Source of the DNA: Dermatophilaceae bacterium
Lineage (GTDB): Bacteria > Actinomycetota > Actinomycetes > Actinomycetales > Dermatophilaceae
Direction: 5' to 3'
Length of the DNA stretch: 64,000 nt
Assembly (NCBI GenBank): GCA_014377705.1
Contig: JACMPC010000204.1
Span: 1 to 64,000 of the forward strand
In this document: positions 44,655 through 53,500 of the stretch, one piece after another
Layout of the letters: the number at the start of each line of letters is the position of its first letter
Position numbering within the stretch: position 1 is the first letter of the stretch
Program-made: the position numbers and the translations under genes
The notes under the pieces: generated by a model
What the model was told of the DNA's origin: nothing
Databases searched by the model: none
What the model saw: only the letters and a program-made list of their open reading frames with translations

Positions 44655-45497
44655 CTACTCGTCTTCCTCGTCCCAGATCCGGGCCTTCTTCACCTTGACC
44701 GGCCTGGCGGGTTGGGAGGGTCTGAGTGGTGGTGCTGAACCGCCTCGCGCTGGTGCGGCTTCGAGCTCATCGAGATGCTCACGGCGGGCGCCGACCAGGA
44801 CCAGCACGATGCCGACGGGTGCGGCCAGCCACCACTGCAGCGCGTAGGCCAGATGCGGTCCCTTGCCGGTGTCGGGCCTAGCCAGAGCCTGCGGGTGCTC
44901 GATCCGCTCACCCGACGGCCCGACCTCGGCCCGCCGGATCAGGTAGGCGCCATACAGCGGGCTGCTCGTCTGCGCCCCGGCCTCGGCGAGGTTGATCGAG
45001 GCCAGCTGACCGTTCGACATCGTGCGTCCCAGACTCGGCTCGCCCGGTCGCAGCCAGCCGGTGACCGTGATCTCTCCGGCGGGGGTGGCTGGCGTTTTGG
45101 ATGGCCCGGCTGCCGTACGCCCGTTGGGGATCCAGCCGCGGTCGACCAGCAGGGACCTGCCGTCTGCCAGTTGCAGCGGAACCACGACCTCGTAGCCGTA
45201 GACCCCGTTGTTCGGGCGGTTGCGGACCAGCATGAGCTGCCCGGCGACATACCGTCCCGTCGCGGTGACCGGCGTCCACTCCAGCGGAAGGGGCAGCCTG
45301 GCGGCGGGCCTGGGCATCGCCGCGGACAGCGGGACCGGCCTGGCCAGGTAGTGGTTGTCGATCCGCTCCGCCCGGGCAGTCTTGGCCTCATGGCGATGCC
45401 ACTGCCACCGGCCGAGGAACAGGCAGGCGACGGCGAAGACCAGGGCGATCGTCAGCATGGTGAGCCAACGCCGCGAGATCAGCACCCTGAGCACCAT
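44655..45497 (-). CDS. SURF1-family cytochrome oxidase biogenesis protein
   Basis: The 280-residue protein is anchored by two helices, one at each end: MLTIALVFAVACLFLGRWQWHRH (about 14-32) and WWLAAPVGIVLVLVGARR (about 223-240). The large external loop carries PVTATGRY, GYEVVVPL and VDRGWIP, the SURF1 signature. SURF1 proteins help assemble heme a or copper centres of aa3-type cytochrome c oxidase. A long basic and acidic tail (VKVKKARIWDEEDE) follows. It is the last gene of a group with DUF3099 and a small cysteine-containing protein. Confidence 0.9.
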   Translation of the reverse strand: MVLRVLISRRWLTMLTIALVFAVACLFLGRWQWHRHEAKTARAERIDNHYLARPVPLSAAMPRPAARLPLPLEWTPVTATGRYVAGQLMLVRNRPNNGVYGYEVVVPLQLADGRSLLVDRGWIPNGRTAAGPSKTPATPAGEITVTGWLRPGEPSLGRTMSNGQLASINLAEAGAQTSSPLYGAYLIRRAEVGPSGERIEHPQALARPDTGKGPHLAYALQWWLAAPVGIVLVLVGARREHLDELEAAPARGGSAPPLRPSQPARPVKVKKARIWDEEDE

Positions 45498-45587
45498 ACG
45501 ACCGTACAGCCCGGCGCCCCTCTCGTGCCCTGCGGCCTGAGGGTCCCGCGATTGCCGGGGATGGCACGTGCCGGTGAAAGCCGGGGG

Positions 45588-45824
45588 TCAGCCCATCTCG
45601 TCGGTGAGCTCGGACACGGGCAAGGCGTCCTTCAGGAAGCCCCTCTTCGACAGGAAGTCCGAGAGCGGGTCGGCGTGACCCTCGCACGCCAGCCAGACCT
45701 TGCGGCGCTCGGGCTTGTGCAGCTTCGGGTTGTTCCACAGCAGTCCGTATGCCGCCCCGACCCGGCAGCCCTTGGCGCTGCAGATCACTGCGTGGTTCTG
45801 CCTGCGGGACGTGTCCGTGCTCAT
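45588..45824 (-). CDS. small cysteine/histidine-containing protein of unknown function
   Basis: The 78-residue protein reads ICSAKGCRVGAAYGLLWNNP, then RKVWLACEGHADPLSDFL and KDALPVSELTDEMG. The CxxxxC and CxxH arrangement suggests a small zinc site. Similar actinobacterial proteins next to SURF1 are sometimes labelled acetone carboxylase, a label without clear basis. The start overlaps the stop of the DUF3099 gene (ATGA). Confidence 0.75.
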   Translation of the reverse strand: MSTDTSRRQNHAVICSAKGCRVGAAYGLLWNNPKLHKPERRKVWLACEGHADPLSDFLSKRGFLKDALPVSELTDEMG

Positions 45825-46162
45825 CGGGGTGGCTCCTCATCGGGACGACGAGGGGCAATCTGTCGAGCCGCGGCGTCGGGCGGTGTCACCGGTCCGAGGT
45901 CCGTGCCCCCTCGTGGTCTGGTGGCATTGGCGACCACGACGGCGACATACGGGAGGATCACTGCGGCGATGACAAGGGCCCAACCTACCACCGTCCAGTG
46001 GAGCACCCCGAGGGCGATGACCGCCAGGACGAAGCATGCGGTGCGGATACCCATGGACAGCAGATAGCGGCGCATCCGCCCATGCCTGTCGTCATGGAGG
46101 GACTCCGGCAGGCCGGTTACTGCGTACACCTGCTCGTGGTCACGGGAAACGCGTTTCCTCAC
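45821..46162 (-). CDS. DUF3099 membrane protein
   Basis: The 113-residue protein has two adjacent membrane helices (about 38-58 and 60-80: TACFVLAVIALGVLHW, VVGWALVIAAVILPYVAVVV). Before them is the DUF3099 segment VYAVTGLPESLHDDRHGRMRRYL. The family is actinobacterial with no known function. The GTG start has TACTGT 6 nt upstream. It is coupled with the next gene by ATGA. Confidence 0.85.
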   Translation of the reverse strand: MRKRVSRDHEQVYAVTGLPESLHDDRHGRMRRYLLSMGIRTACFVLAVIALGVLHWTVVGWALVIAAVILPYVAVVVANATRPRGGTDLGPVTPPDAAARQIAPRRPDEEPPR

Positions 46163-46168
46163 ACCATG

Positions 46169-46174
46169 ACAGTA
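46169..46174 (-). promoter_or_regulatory. -10 box (TACTGT) of a likely leaderless promoter
   Basis: It lies 6 nt before the GTG of the DUF3099 gene, without a ribosome-binding site. Confidence 0.5.
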
Positions 46175-46293
46175 TGCCGGGGGGCGCGTGAAGTCACCCC
46201 GGGCGGTCGGCTAGCGTCTTGCACTTCCCGCCCGATGGAGCGCGCCCATTCATCGAGCATGTGCTCGGTTTCGGACCCTTACTGGAGGAAATG

Positions 46294-47007
46294 ATGGCTG
46301 ACCCTCGCAACGTGCTTATCACCGGAGGCTACCGTGGCATCGGTCTTTCGGTCGCTCAGGCTTTCGTGCGGGCTGGAGACAACGTCATCGTGGTCGACCG
46401 TGCGGGTGAGCCTCCGGCGGGAATGCTGGGCGTGAGCTGCGACGTGACTGACACTGCGTCGGTGGATGCCGCGTTCAGCGAAGCGGAGGAGAAGCTTGGC
46501 GGGCCGATCGAGGTGCTCGTGGCCAACGCCGGCATCACCCGCGACGCACTGATGATGCGGATGAGCGACGAGGACTTCGACACCGTGATCGACGTCAACC
46601 TCGGTGGAGCCTTCCGGTGCGCGCGTCGGGCCAGCAAGGGGATGATCAAGCTTCGCAAAGGAAGGATCGTGTTCATCTCCAGCGTGGTCGGGCTCTATGG
46701 CTCGGCAGGACAGACGAACTACGCAGCCAGCAAGTCCGCACTGGTCGGGCTGGCCCGGTCGATCTCGCGCGAGCTTGGTGGCCGGGGGATCACCGCCAAC
46801 CTCGTCGCCCCGGGCTTCATCGAGACTGCCATGACCGCTGAGCTGCCCGCCGATGTCAAGAAGACCTACCTCGCGGGCATCCCCGCGGGCCGCTTCGCCT
46901 CCCCGGATGAGGTGGCTGCGGTCGTAAGGTGGATCGCGTCCCCTGAGGCGTCGTACATCACCGGCGCTGTCTTCCCCGTAGACGGCGGCCTCGGAATGGG
47001 GCACTGA
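46294..47007 (+). CDS. fabG: 3-oxoacyl-ACP reductase FabG (MabA-like)
   Basis: The 237-residue NADPH-dependent SDR reduces 3-oxoacyl-ACP in fatty-acid elongation. Motifs: LITGGYRGIGLSVA, NAGITRDALMMRM (the conserved FabG/MabA substrate-proximal segment), catalytic serine in VFISSVVG, YAASKSALVG, and C-terminal FPVDGGLGMGH. GGAGG at 46284 is correctly spaced for this ATG (5 nt) and too close to the one 3 nt before, which decides the start. It forms an operon with fabI, the same order as mabA-inhA of mycobacteria. Confidence 0.93.
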   Translation: MADPRNVLITGGYRGIGLSVAQAFVRAGDNVIVVDRAGEPPAGMLGVSCDVTDTASVDAAFSEAEEKLGGPIEVLVANAGITRDALMMRMSDEDFDTVIDVNLGGAFRCARRASKGMIKLRKGRIVFISSVVGLYGSAGQTNYAASKSALVGLARSISRELGGRGITANLVAPGFIETAMTAELPADVKKTYLAGIPAGRFASPDEVAAVVRWIASPEASYITGAVFPVDGGLGMGH

Positions 47008-47034
47008 GCTCTTATGACCCAGAAGGGACCACGT

Positions 47035-47811
47035 ATGTTGTTGCACGGCAAAAGACTGCTGCACGGCAAGAAGCTGCTGATCACGGGTGTCCTGACGAAC
47101 TCTTCAATCGCCTTTCACGTGGCCAAGCTGGCCCAGGAGGAGGGCGCCGAGGTCGTGCTGACGTCGTTCGGTCGCGCGATGAAGATCACCAAGACGATCG
47201 CCAAGCGACTGCCGTCGACACCGCCGGTCATCGAGCTGGACGTGACCAACAAGGAGCATGTCGAGTCCCTCGCGGAGCGGCTGGGCGAGCATGTCGACCA
47301 CATCGACGGCGTGCTGCACTCGATCGGTTTCGCACCTCAAGGCGCGTTCAACTTCCTTGAGGGCAGCTGGGAGGACGTCGCAACCGCGGTGCACACCTCT
47401 GCCTACTCTTTGAAGGCACTGTCGGTTGCCGCGCTTCCGTTGATGTCGCCCGGTGGCAGTGTGGTCGGACTGACCTTTGACGCCCAGTACGCGTGGCCGC
47501 TATATGACTGGATGGGCGTGGCCAAGGCGGCGTTCGAGTCCACTAGCCGCTACTGCGCCCGCGACCTGGGTCCCAAGGGTGTACGGGTGAACCTCGTGGC
47601 CGCCGGCCCCATCCGCACGACAGCCGCCAAGTCGATTCCCGGGTTCCTTGAGTTCGAACGGATCTGGAGTGACCGTTCTCCACTGAACTGGGATGTCGAT
47701 GACCCGACTCCGGCGGCGAAGGCCTGCGTGGCGCTGTTCTCCGACTGGTTCCCGGCGACCACCGGCGAGATCATCCACGTCGATGGTGGCTTCCACGCGA
47801 TGGGCCAGTAG
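47035..47811 (+). CDS. fabI: enoyl-ACP reductase (InhA/FabI type)
   Basis: The 258-residue NADH-dependent reductase completes each fatty-acid elongation cycle. It has LLITGVLTNSSIAFHVAKLA, HSIGFAPQGAF, the InhA-type active site FDAQYAWPLYDWMGVAKAA (Tyr and Lys) and VDGGFHAMGQ. Start: this ATG has AAGGGA 7 nt upstream, whereas an ATG 21 nt earlier has none. The N-terminus contains an 18-bp duplication giving LLHGKR-LLHGKK, absent from usual FabI proteins. Isoniazid- or triclosan-type inhibitors would target this enzyme (family knowledge). Confidence 0.94.
   Translation: MLLHGKRLLHGKKLLITGVLTNSSIAFHVAKLAQEEGAEVVLTSFGRAMKITKTIAKRLPSTPPVIELDVTNKEHVESLAERLGEHVDHIDGVLHSIGFAPQGAFNFLEGSWEDVATAVHTSAYSLKALSVAALPLMSPGGSVVGLTFDAQYAWPLYDWMGVAKAAFESTSRYCARDLGPKGVRVNLVAAGPIRTTAAKSIPGFLEFERIWSDRSPLNWDVDDPTPAAKACVALFSDWFPATTGEIIHVDGGFHAMGQ
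47038..47073 (+). repeat. 18-bp tandem duplication at the fabI N-terminus
   Basis: Two 18-bp units (ttgttgcacggcaaaaga, ctgctgcacggcaagaag) encode LLHGKR and LLHGKK. The second unit alone corresponds to the normal FabI start. Confidence 0.75.
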
Positions 47812-47817
47812 CGGGCC

Positions 47818-50016
47818 ATGAGCACCGCACCTCGCGTGACGGTCACTGAGGTCAGAGTGCTGGAGGGGCCCAACCTGTACTTCTCGCGTCCCGCGATCAA
47901 GATCATCGTGGTTTGTCCGGGGTATCTGAGCGTCGACGAGGGCACCCTGCGCGCCATCGGCGAACGGCTGGGGATGCGCGTCCTGCGTCCGGGGGCTCCG
48001 GAGTCGGAGCAGCGTCAGCGAGCCGTCATGCGGCTGGTGGCGCAGGTGGTGCACCGGATCGCCGCCGGGTCTGGCACGACGAGGCTGGGCGTTCGCGTTC
48101 GCACCGGGGCGTCGCGTGATGAGGTGGTCGCGGCGTTTCCATGGCGCTGGCAGGGTCGCGGCCTGGCGCTCGGTAAGTCCCTGGGGCCGGCTCTGACGGA
48201 CCTGCTCGACGCGGACGAATCGGTGCGGGAGGGCGCGCTCGGCGCGGCGGCCACCGCAGTCACCGGCGCCGCACCGGGCGTGCACTACACCATGACGAAG
48301 CCGAAGATCCCCGTCGCGTCAGTGACGGGGACCAACGGCAAGACGACGACGACGCGCCTGCTCGGACACATGGGTATGACGGCCGGCCTGGTCACGGCGT
48401 GGAGCGCCACCGACGGTGTGGTCGTCCAGGCGGAGCTGGTCACGCAGGGTGACTACTCGGGGCCGGCTGGTGGCCGCCGGGTGCTGGCCACGCCGGGGGT
48501 CCAGCTCGGCATTCTCGAGACGGCTCGTGGTGGCCTGCTACGCACGGGCATGGGCATCTCGGTGAACGACGTCAGCGTGGTCACCAACGTCTCCGCAGAC
48601 CACCTCGGGGAACACGGCATCGAGACCGTCGACCAGCTGGCCGAGGTCAAGGCGATAGTCACGAAGATCACCAGGCCGACCGGGTGGGTGGTCCTCAACG
48701 GCGACGACCCCCGCGTGTGGGCCATGCGTCTTGGCATCAAGGCCCGGCCGTGGGTGTTCAGTCTCGACCCTGACTCACCGGCCCTGAGGGAGTCTCTCGG
48801 CCTCGGCGGCCGCGGTGCCACGGTCCTGGACGGTGACGTTGTCGTCCTGGCGCCCCACGCCGAACCCGACCATCTCACGCCGATCCTGGACGTGCCGATG
48901 ACCCTGTCCGGCCTGTCCGAGCACAACATCGCCAACGCCCTCGCCGCGACCGCCGCAGCTCTTGGGCTGGGCCTGCCGAGAGAGGCGGTCGTGCAGGGTC
49001 TGCGCACCTTCGCGCCGGACCCGCGACACAACCCGGGACGGATGAACGCCTACACACTGCCCCTGCCCGGTGGTGGTGGTGGTGCGACGGTGATCATCGA
49101 CTTCGCCCACAACGAGGCCGGTCTGGAGGGTTTGCTGCGGGTCGCCGAGGGTCTGCGGCCGCCGGGGTCCGCTGTGCATCTCGGACTTGGCTCCGGGGGT
49201 GACCGCACCGACGAGATCCTGCACCGTCTCGGCGAGCTCGCCGGCCGCCGCGCAGACCGGGTGTCGGTGGTGCACAAGGCGAGCTATCTGCGCGGTCGTG
49301 AGATGGCGGACCTGGAGGCCCAGCTGGTGATCGGCCTTGCCCGGGTGGGTTTCGCGGAGGTCGACTCCTATCCCACCGAGCTCGAGGGGTTGCAGGCTCT
49401 GGTCGCCCAGGCTGGCGAGGGCGACGTGCTGGCGGTCATGGTGCATGCCGACCGGGTGCTGCTCGACGGGTGGCTCAGGGCCAACGGAGCCAGCGTCGAT
49501 TCCCCGGCGGACATCCGCAGGAAGGTCATCGCGTCCCGTGGTGAGCATGAGGCCGAGGCGGCGATTGCCCGGCTATGGGCTGAGCCCGACGCCCAGGACC
49601 GCGTCGCGGCGGCCCAGCTGCTGCTCGACCTCGGCCCGGATGATCCGCGGCTCATCTTCGAGCTGGCCAGCGCGCACGATGGCGCTGGCGATCAGCAGCA
49701 GGCGATCGCGTTGTACGACAAAGCTCTTGGCGGGGGACTCCGTGAGCCGCACCGTCACCGCGCCCTGCTCCAGCAGGCTGCAGGCTATCGGAAGACCGGC
49801 GATCTCACCTCGGCCCGCGACATCCTGGATGCGCTGGGCGGCGAACGTCCCGGCAGCGCCGCCGTCGCCGCGTTCCGGGCGCTGACCATGCTCGACCAGG
49901 GTGAGGCCCCGGCCGCGGTGGCAGACCTGATCACCGTTCTGCTCTCGCGCTCCGGCGACGCCGATGACGAGGCCTACCGGGCAGTCCTGCACGGCCAGGT
50001 GGCGGAGCTTGGATGA
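47818..50016 (+). CDS. CphA-like Mur ligase without ATP-grasp, fused to a C-terminal TPR domain
   Basis: The 732-residue protein starts with a region resembling the CphA N-terminal domain (VRVLEGPNLYFSRPAIKIIV), then goes directly to a Mur-ligase module (VTGTNGKTTTTRLLGHM near residue 168, SADHLGEHGIETV, GLSEHNIANALAATAAAL, DFAHNEAG). The ATP-grasp domain that extends the cyanophycin backbone is missing. Residues about 590-732 are a tetratricopeptide-like helical domain (ARLWAEPD..., LIFELASAHDGAGDQQQAIALYDKAL). It may ligate an amino acid to an existing polymer or peptide side chain, with the TPR as docking unit. It faces cphA-cphB convergently. The ATG lies 6 nt after fabI. Confidence 0.78.
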   Translation: MSTAPRVTVTEVRVLEGPNLYFSRPAIKIIVVCPGYLSVDEGTLRAIGERLGMRVLRPGAPESEQRQRAVMRLVAQVVHRIAAGSGTTRLGVRVRTGASRDEVVAAFPWRWQGRGLALGKSLGPALTDLLDADESVREGALGAAATAVTGAAPGVHYTMTKPKIPVASVTGTNGKTTTTRLLGHMGMTAGLVTAWSATDGVVVQAELVTQGDYSGPAGGRRVLATPGVQLGILETARGGLLRTGMGISVNDVSVVTNVSADHLGEHGIETVDQLAEVKAIVTKITRPTGWVVLNGDDPRVWAMRLGIKARPWVFSLDPDSPALRESLGLGGRGATVLDGDVVVLAPHAEPDHLTPILDVPMTLSGLSEHNIANALAATAAALGLGLPREAVVQGLRTFAPDPRHNPGRMNAYTLPLPGGGGGATVIIDFAHNEAGLEGLLRVAEGLRPPGSAVHLGLGSGGDRTDEILHRLGELAGRRADRVSVVHKASYLRGREMADLEAQLVIGLARVGFAEVDSYPTELEGLQALVAQAGEGDVLAVMVHADRVLLDGWLRANGASVDSPADIRRKVIASRGEHEAEAAIARLWAEPDAQDRVAAAQLLLDLGPDDPRLIFELASAHDGAGDQQQAIALYDKALGGGLREPHRHRALLQQAAGYRKTGDLTSARDILDALGGERPGSAAVAAFRALTMLDQGEAPAAVADLITVLLSRSGDADDEAYRAVLHGQVAELG

Positions 50017-50112
50017 TGGCGCGCTGACTGTTCGCTGGGCCACCCCCGGCGACGCTGCCCGGATGGCCGAGATCTTCCTCACGTCGCGACAGGCTGCCAT
50101 GCCCTGTCCGGG
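50013..50112 (+). pseudogene. GNAT acetyltransferase N-terminal remnant
   Basis: One frame reads LTVRWATPGDAARMAEIFL followed by SRQAAMPCPGL, the usual beginning of a GNAT N-acetyltransferase (RxATPxDAxxMAEIFLxSRxAAMP). It overlaps the Mur-ligase stop and runs into an unrelated remnant after about 33 residues; the acetyl-CoA-binding part is absent. Confidence 0.45.
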
Positions 50113-50440
50113 CCTGCGGACCAGCGACCAGCGTCGGGCCGACGCGCTGGCTGAGATCTACCGGCGAGCAGTGGCCGCCGGCCCCGGGGTTGTCCCACTC
50201 CCGGCTGCACAGCGCCTCCCTTCTAGGCCGACGCGGAACTCATCATCCACTGGGTCGACGGCGGCCAGACGAGCGTGCTCAACGCGGCGCTGCTCTGCGG
50301 CCGCCACCAGATGATCGCCCACCAGCGAGGCTGGGCCGCAACCGCCACCGGACGATCGCCCACCAGACAAGGCTGGACCGCAACCGCCACCACCGGCGAA
50401 GTCACCTCTCACCTGCGACCGCCCAGCCCCACAAGCCCAC
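50113..50440 (+). pseudogene. DUF222/HNH endonuclease (13E12-repeat-like) remnants
   Basis: The segment SDQRRADALAEIYRRAVAAG matches the conserved QRRADAL region of actinobacterial DUF222-HNH proteins. Further on, after a stop and frame change, ADAELIIHWVDGGQTSVLNAALLCGRH and QRGW match the HNH nuclease end (TS..NAALLCGRHHQ). The centre is deleted and the nuclease part carries a 41-bp out-of-frame duplication, so it is non-functional. Such genes are repetitive and mobile in actinobacterial genomes. Confidence 0.55.
50313..50394 (+). repeat. 41-bp tandem duplication in the HNH remnant
   Basis: Two copies starting gatcgcccaccag, 41 bp apart, both contain the ccgcaaccgccacc stretch. The length is not a multiple of three, so the duplication itself disrupts the frame. 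Confidence 0.75.
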
Positions 50441-50490
50441 CGCGCCCGGCGGGCACCAAGACATGCAGCGGCCGGATCACAACTGGCCAA

Positions 50491-50532
50491 GCCGTCAGTC
50501 ATCGGCAGTCGGTCATCGGCAGTCAGTAATCG
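50491..50532. repeat. three 14-bp direct repeats downstream of cphA
   Basis: Units gccgtcagtcatcg, gcagtcggtcatcg and gcagtcagtaatcg follow one another and end just before the cphA stop codon on the opposite strand. A fourth, partial unit starts gcggtcagc. Function is unknown. Confidence 0.75.
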
Positions 50533-50540
50533 GCGGTCAG

Positions 50541-53500
50541 CTAAACGACGGGGACAATATCACCCGCGGGCTCATGTGGCAGTTCTGGATCATGAGGAAG
50601 CTCGGTCTTGTGAACAAGCTCGGTCGTGTGAGGAAGCCCAGGCGTGTGGAAAGGCTCGGTCTTGTGAGGGGGCTGAGTCTTATGAGGAGGCTGAGTCTTG
50701 TGAGGAGGCTCAGCCGACGCTGCCGCCACGTCGCCGGAGACGGCGGTGGCCTCATCGCCAGAGACCTGCGCGGCGTCCTGCATCTGCTGGGGGTGCATGT
50801 CCGGATCACCTGCCGCATCACCGCTGTGGGCGCCGGCCTGGGCCTGGTTGGCGATGATCTCGAGCTCACCGATAACGGTCGGGTGTCTGTCGACGCACAG
50901 CACGACGAGATCGCCGGGGTTGGCCCGGGCCATGCAGTGGCGCACCGCGGTCAGCTCCTCCAGGACGATCTCCACCTGCCGGCAACGGGCAGTGCCATCG
51001 GCCATCCGGGCTCGCGCCCCCTGCGCCACGAGCTCGGCGGTGGCGCCCGGCGTACGCCCGCGAAGCCGGTCGTCCTCGCGAACAACCAGGACGTCGAAGT
51101 GCTCTGCCGCGATCGCTCCCAGCTCGCGGATATCCTCGTCGCGCCGATCACCCGCGGCGCCGATCATCCCAATCCTCGAGGCCTTCCCCAGGTCGGACTG
51201 GCCGGCACGCTGCGCGGAGTACGACTCGACGAAGTCGCCGAGCATGCGCATGCCGGGTGGGTTGTGGCAGTAGTCGACCACGACCTCGATGTGATTGATG
51301 TCGAGCAGGTTCATCCGGCCGGGGGAGAGGTAGTAGGAGGTCGTGAAGGTCCGCAGACCCTGACGGATGTCGTGCAGGGGCGCGCCGGCGGCGAAAGCGG
51401 CACCCGCCGCAGCCATGGCGTTGGCGACGTTCATCTTGGCCGCGCCGCCGAAGGTCGAGGGCAGCAGGTGGGTCCAGGCAAGCTGCATGCTGCGCCGGCC
51501 GTGCCGGATCACGATCATGTCGCCCTTGTCGGTGGGTTCGAGCACGACGGCGCGGCCTCCCCGGCGGCAGCGCTCGTCGATGAAGTCGCGCACCTTGCTG
51601 CCGGGCGGGAGCATCGAGAACCAGACGACTTCCCCCGAGCAGCGACGGCGCATCGCCCGGACCAGCTCGTCGTCGGCGTTCAGCACCGCGAACCCGTCGC
51701 GAGGAACGGCTTCGACGACAACGGCCTTGACGTCGGCCAGCTGTTCGAGGGTGTGCACCCCGTGCATCCCGAGGTGATCTGGCGACACGTTGGTCACCAC
51801 GGCAACGTCGTTGCGGTCGTATCCCAGGCCCTCACGCAGGATGCCGCCACGGGCAACCTCCATCACCGCGAAGTCGACGCGCGGGTTCTGCAGCACCATC
51901 CGGGCCGACTTGGGACCGGAGGCGTCGGCCTTGATGACGAGGCGCTCGTCGATGACGACCCCGTCGGTGGAGGTCATCCCCACCTTGCGGCCCAGACCCT
52001 TGAAGATGTGGGCGATCATCCGGGCTGTCGTGGTCTTGCCGTTGGTCCCGGTCACCGCGATGATCGGCACCCGTGACGGAGCTCCCGGCGGGAAGAGCAG
52101 GTCGACCACCGGCTTGGCGATGAACTGTGGCTCACCGACCGTCGGGTGGGTGTGCATCCGGAACCCGGGGGCGGCGTTGACCTCGCAGATGGCGCCGCCG
52201 GTCTCACGGACGGGATGAGCGATGTCCGGACAGATGAAGTCGATCCCGGCAACATCCAGGCCGATCATCCGGGCCGCTTCCTCGGCGATCTCCACATTGT
52301 CGGGGTGGGCGTCGAACGTCCGGTCCACCGAGATGCCGCCGGTGGACATGTTGCCGGTCAGGGCCAGCTTGACCATGGTGCCGGCGGCAGGGACGGACTC
52401 AAGCCCGAGCCCATGGGCCGTCAGCAGATCAAGCGCCGCGCCGTCCACGGTGATCTTGGTCAGAACCTTCTCGTGACCAACTCCCCGGCGTGGGTCGGCG
52501 TTGGTCGTCTCCACCAGCTGCGCGACCGTATGTCGTCCGTCCCCGATCACATGAGCGGGCACCCGCTCGGCGATGGCCGCCATCTTGCCTCCGACGATGA
52601 GGCACCGGTAGTCGCGTCCGATCAGCAGCGACTCCACCACGCAGACCCCCCGTCGCGACTCGGGCTCGGCCACCAGCCAGGCGGCACTCACCGCCTCGGC
52701 ATCCGGCAGGTTCAGGCAGACGCCCCTGCCGTGGTTGCCGTCCAGGGGCTTGACCACGCACGGATAGCCGATCCGGTCCGCCGCCGCCACCGCAGCCTCG
52801 ACACTGCGTACCGGCTCGCTACGGGGGACCGGCAGGCCGGCAGAGGCCAGCAACTTGGCGGTCAGGTCCTTGTCGCCGGCGATGTCGACGGCCAGCGCGC
52901 CGGTCCTGGACGTCATGGTGGCGCGGATCCGCTGGGCGTGGACGCCCTGGCCCAGCTGGATCAGCGAGTGCTCGTTGAGGCGAATCCACGGGATGTCACG
53001 CGAGACCGCCTCCTCCAGGATGGCTGAGGTCGACGGGCCGAACGCGATCCTCTGGGCGCTGGTCAGGAAAGCCTCCAGCTCGGTCTGGAAGCCGAACCCC
53101 GGCTCCGGCCGGACCAGGTGGTTGACCAGCCTGACGGCCAGCTGCCCGGCCGCCAGACCCACCCGCTCGTCAACGTAGCCGTAGATGACGTTGTAGACCC
53201 CCGGCTTGCCCCTGACCTGACGGGTCTTGCCCCGGCTCAGCTCATGGCCTGCCTCCTTCTGCACCTGCAGCGCGACATGCTCGGCCACGTGCCCCATCCA
53301 GGTGCCCTCGCGCAGTCGCTGCACGAAGCCGCCGGCGACTCCGCGGGAGCAGGTGTGTTCGGACAGCCCCGGCAGGAGCCTGAGGAGCTCGTCGGTGAAG
53401 CCATCGACGGCGTTCGTCGGGTGGTCCTCGAGGCTGCCCAGGTCGACGACCAGATGGATGGCCGGCTCGTAGGACCAGATGTTCGGCCCGCGATAGACGC

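Noticed and set aside
50491-50708. CRISPR-like array from the 14- and 18-bp repeats
   Set aside because: Units are contiguous with no spacers, and the 18-bp units are in-frame coding repeats of CphA.
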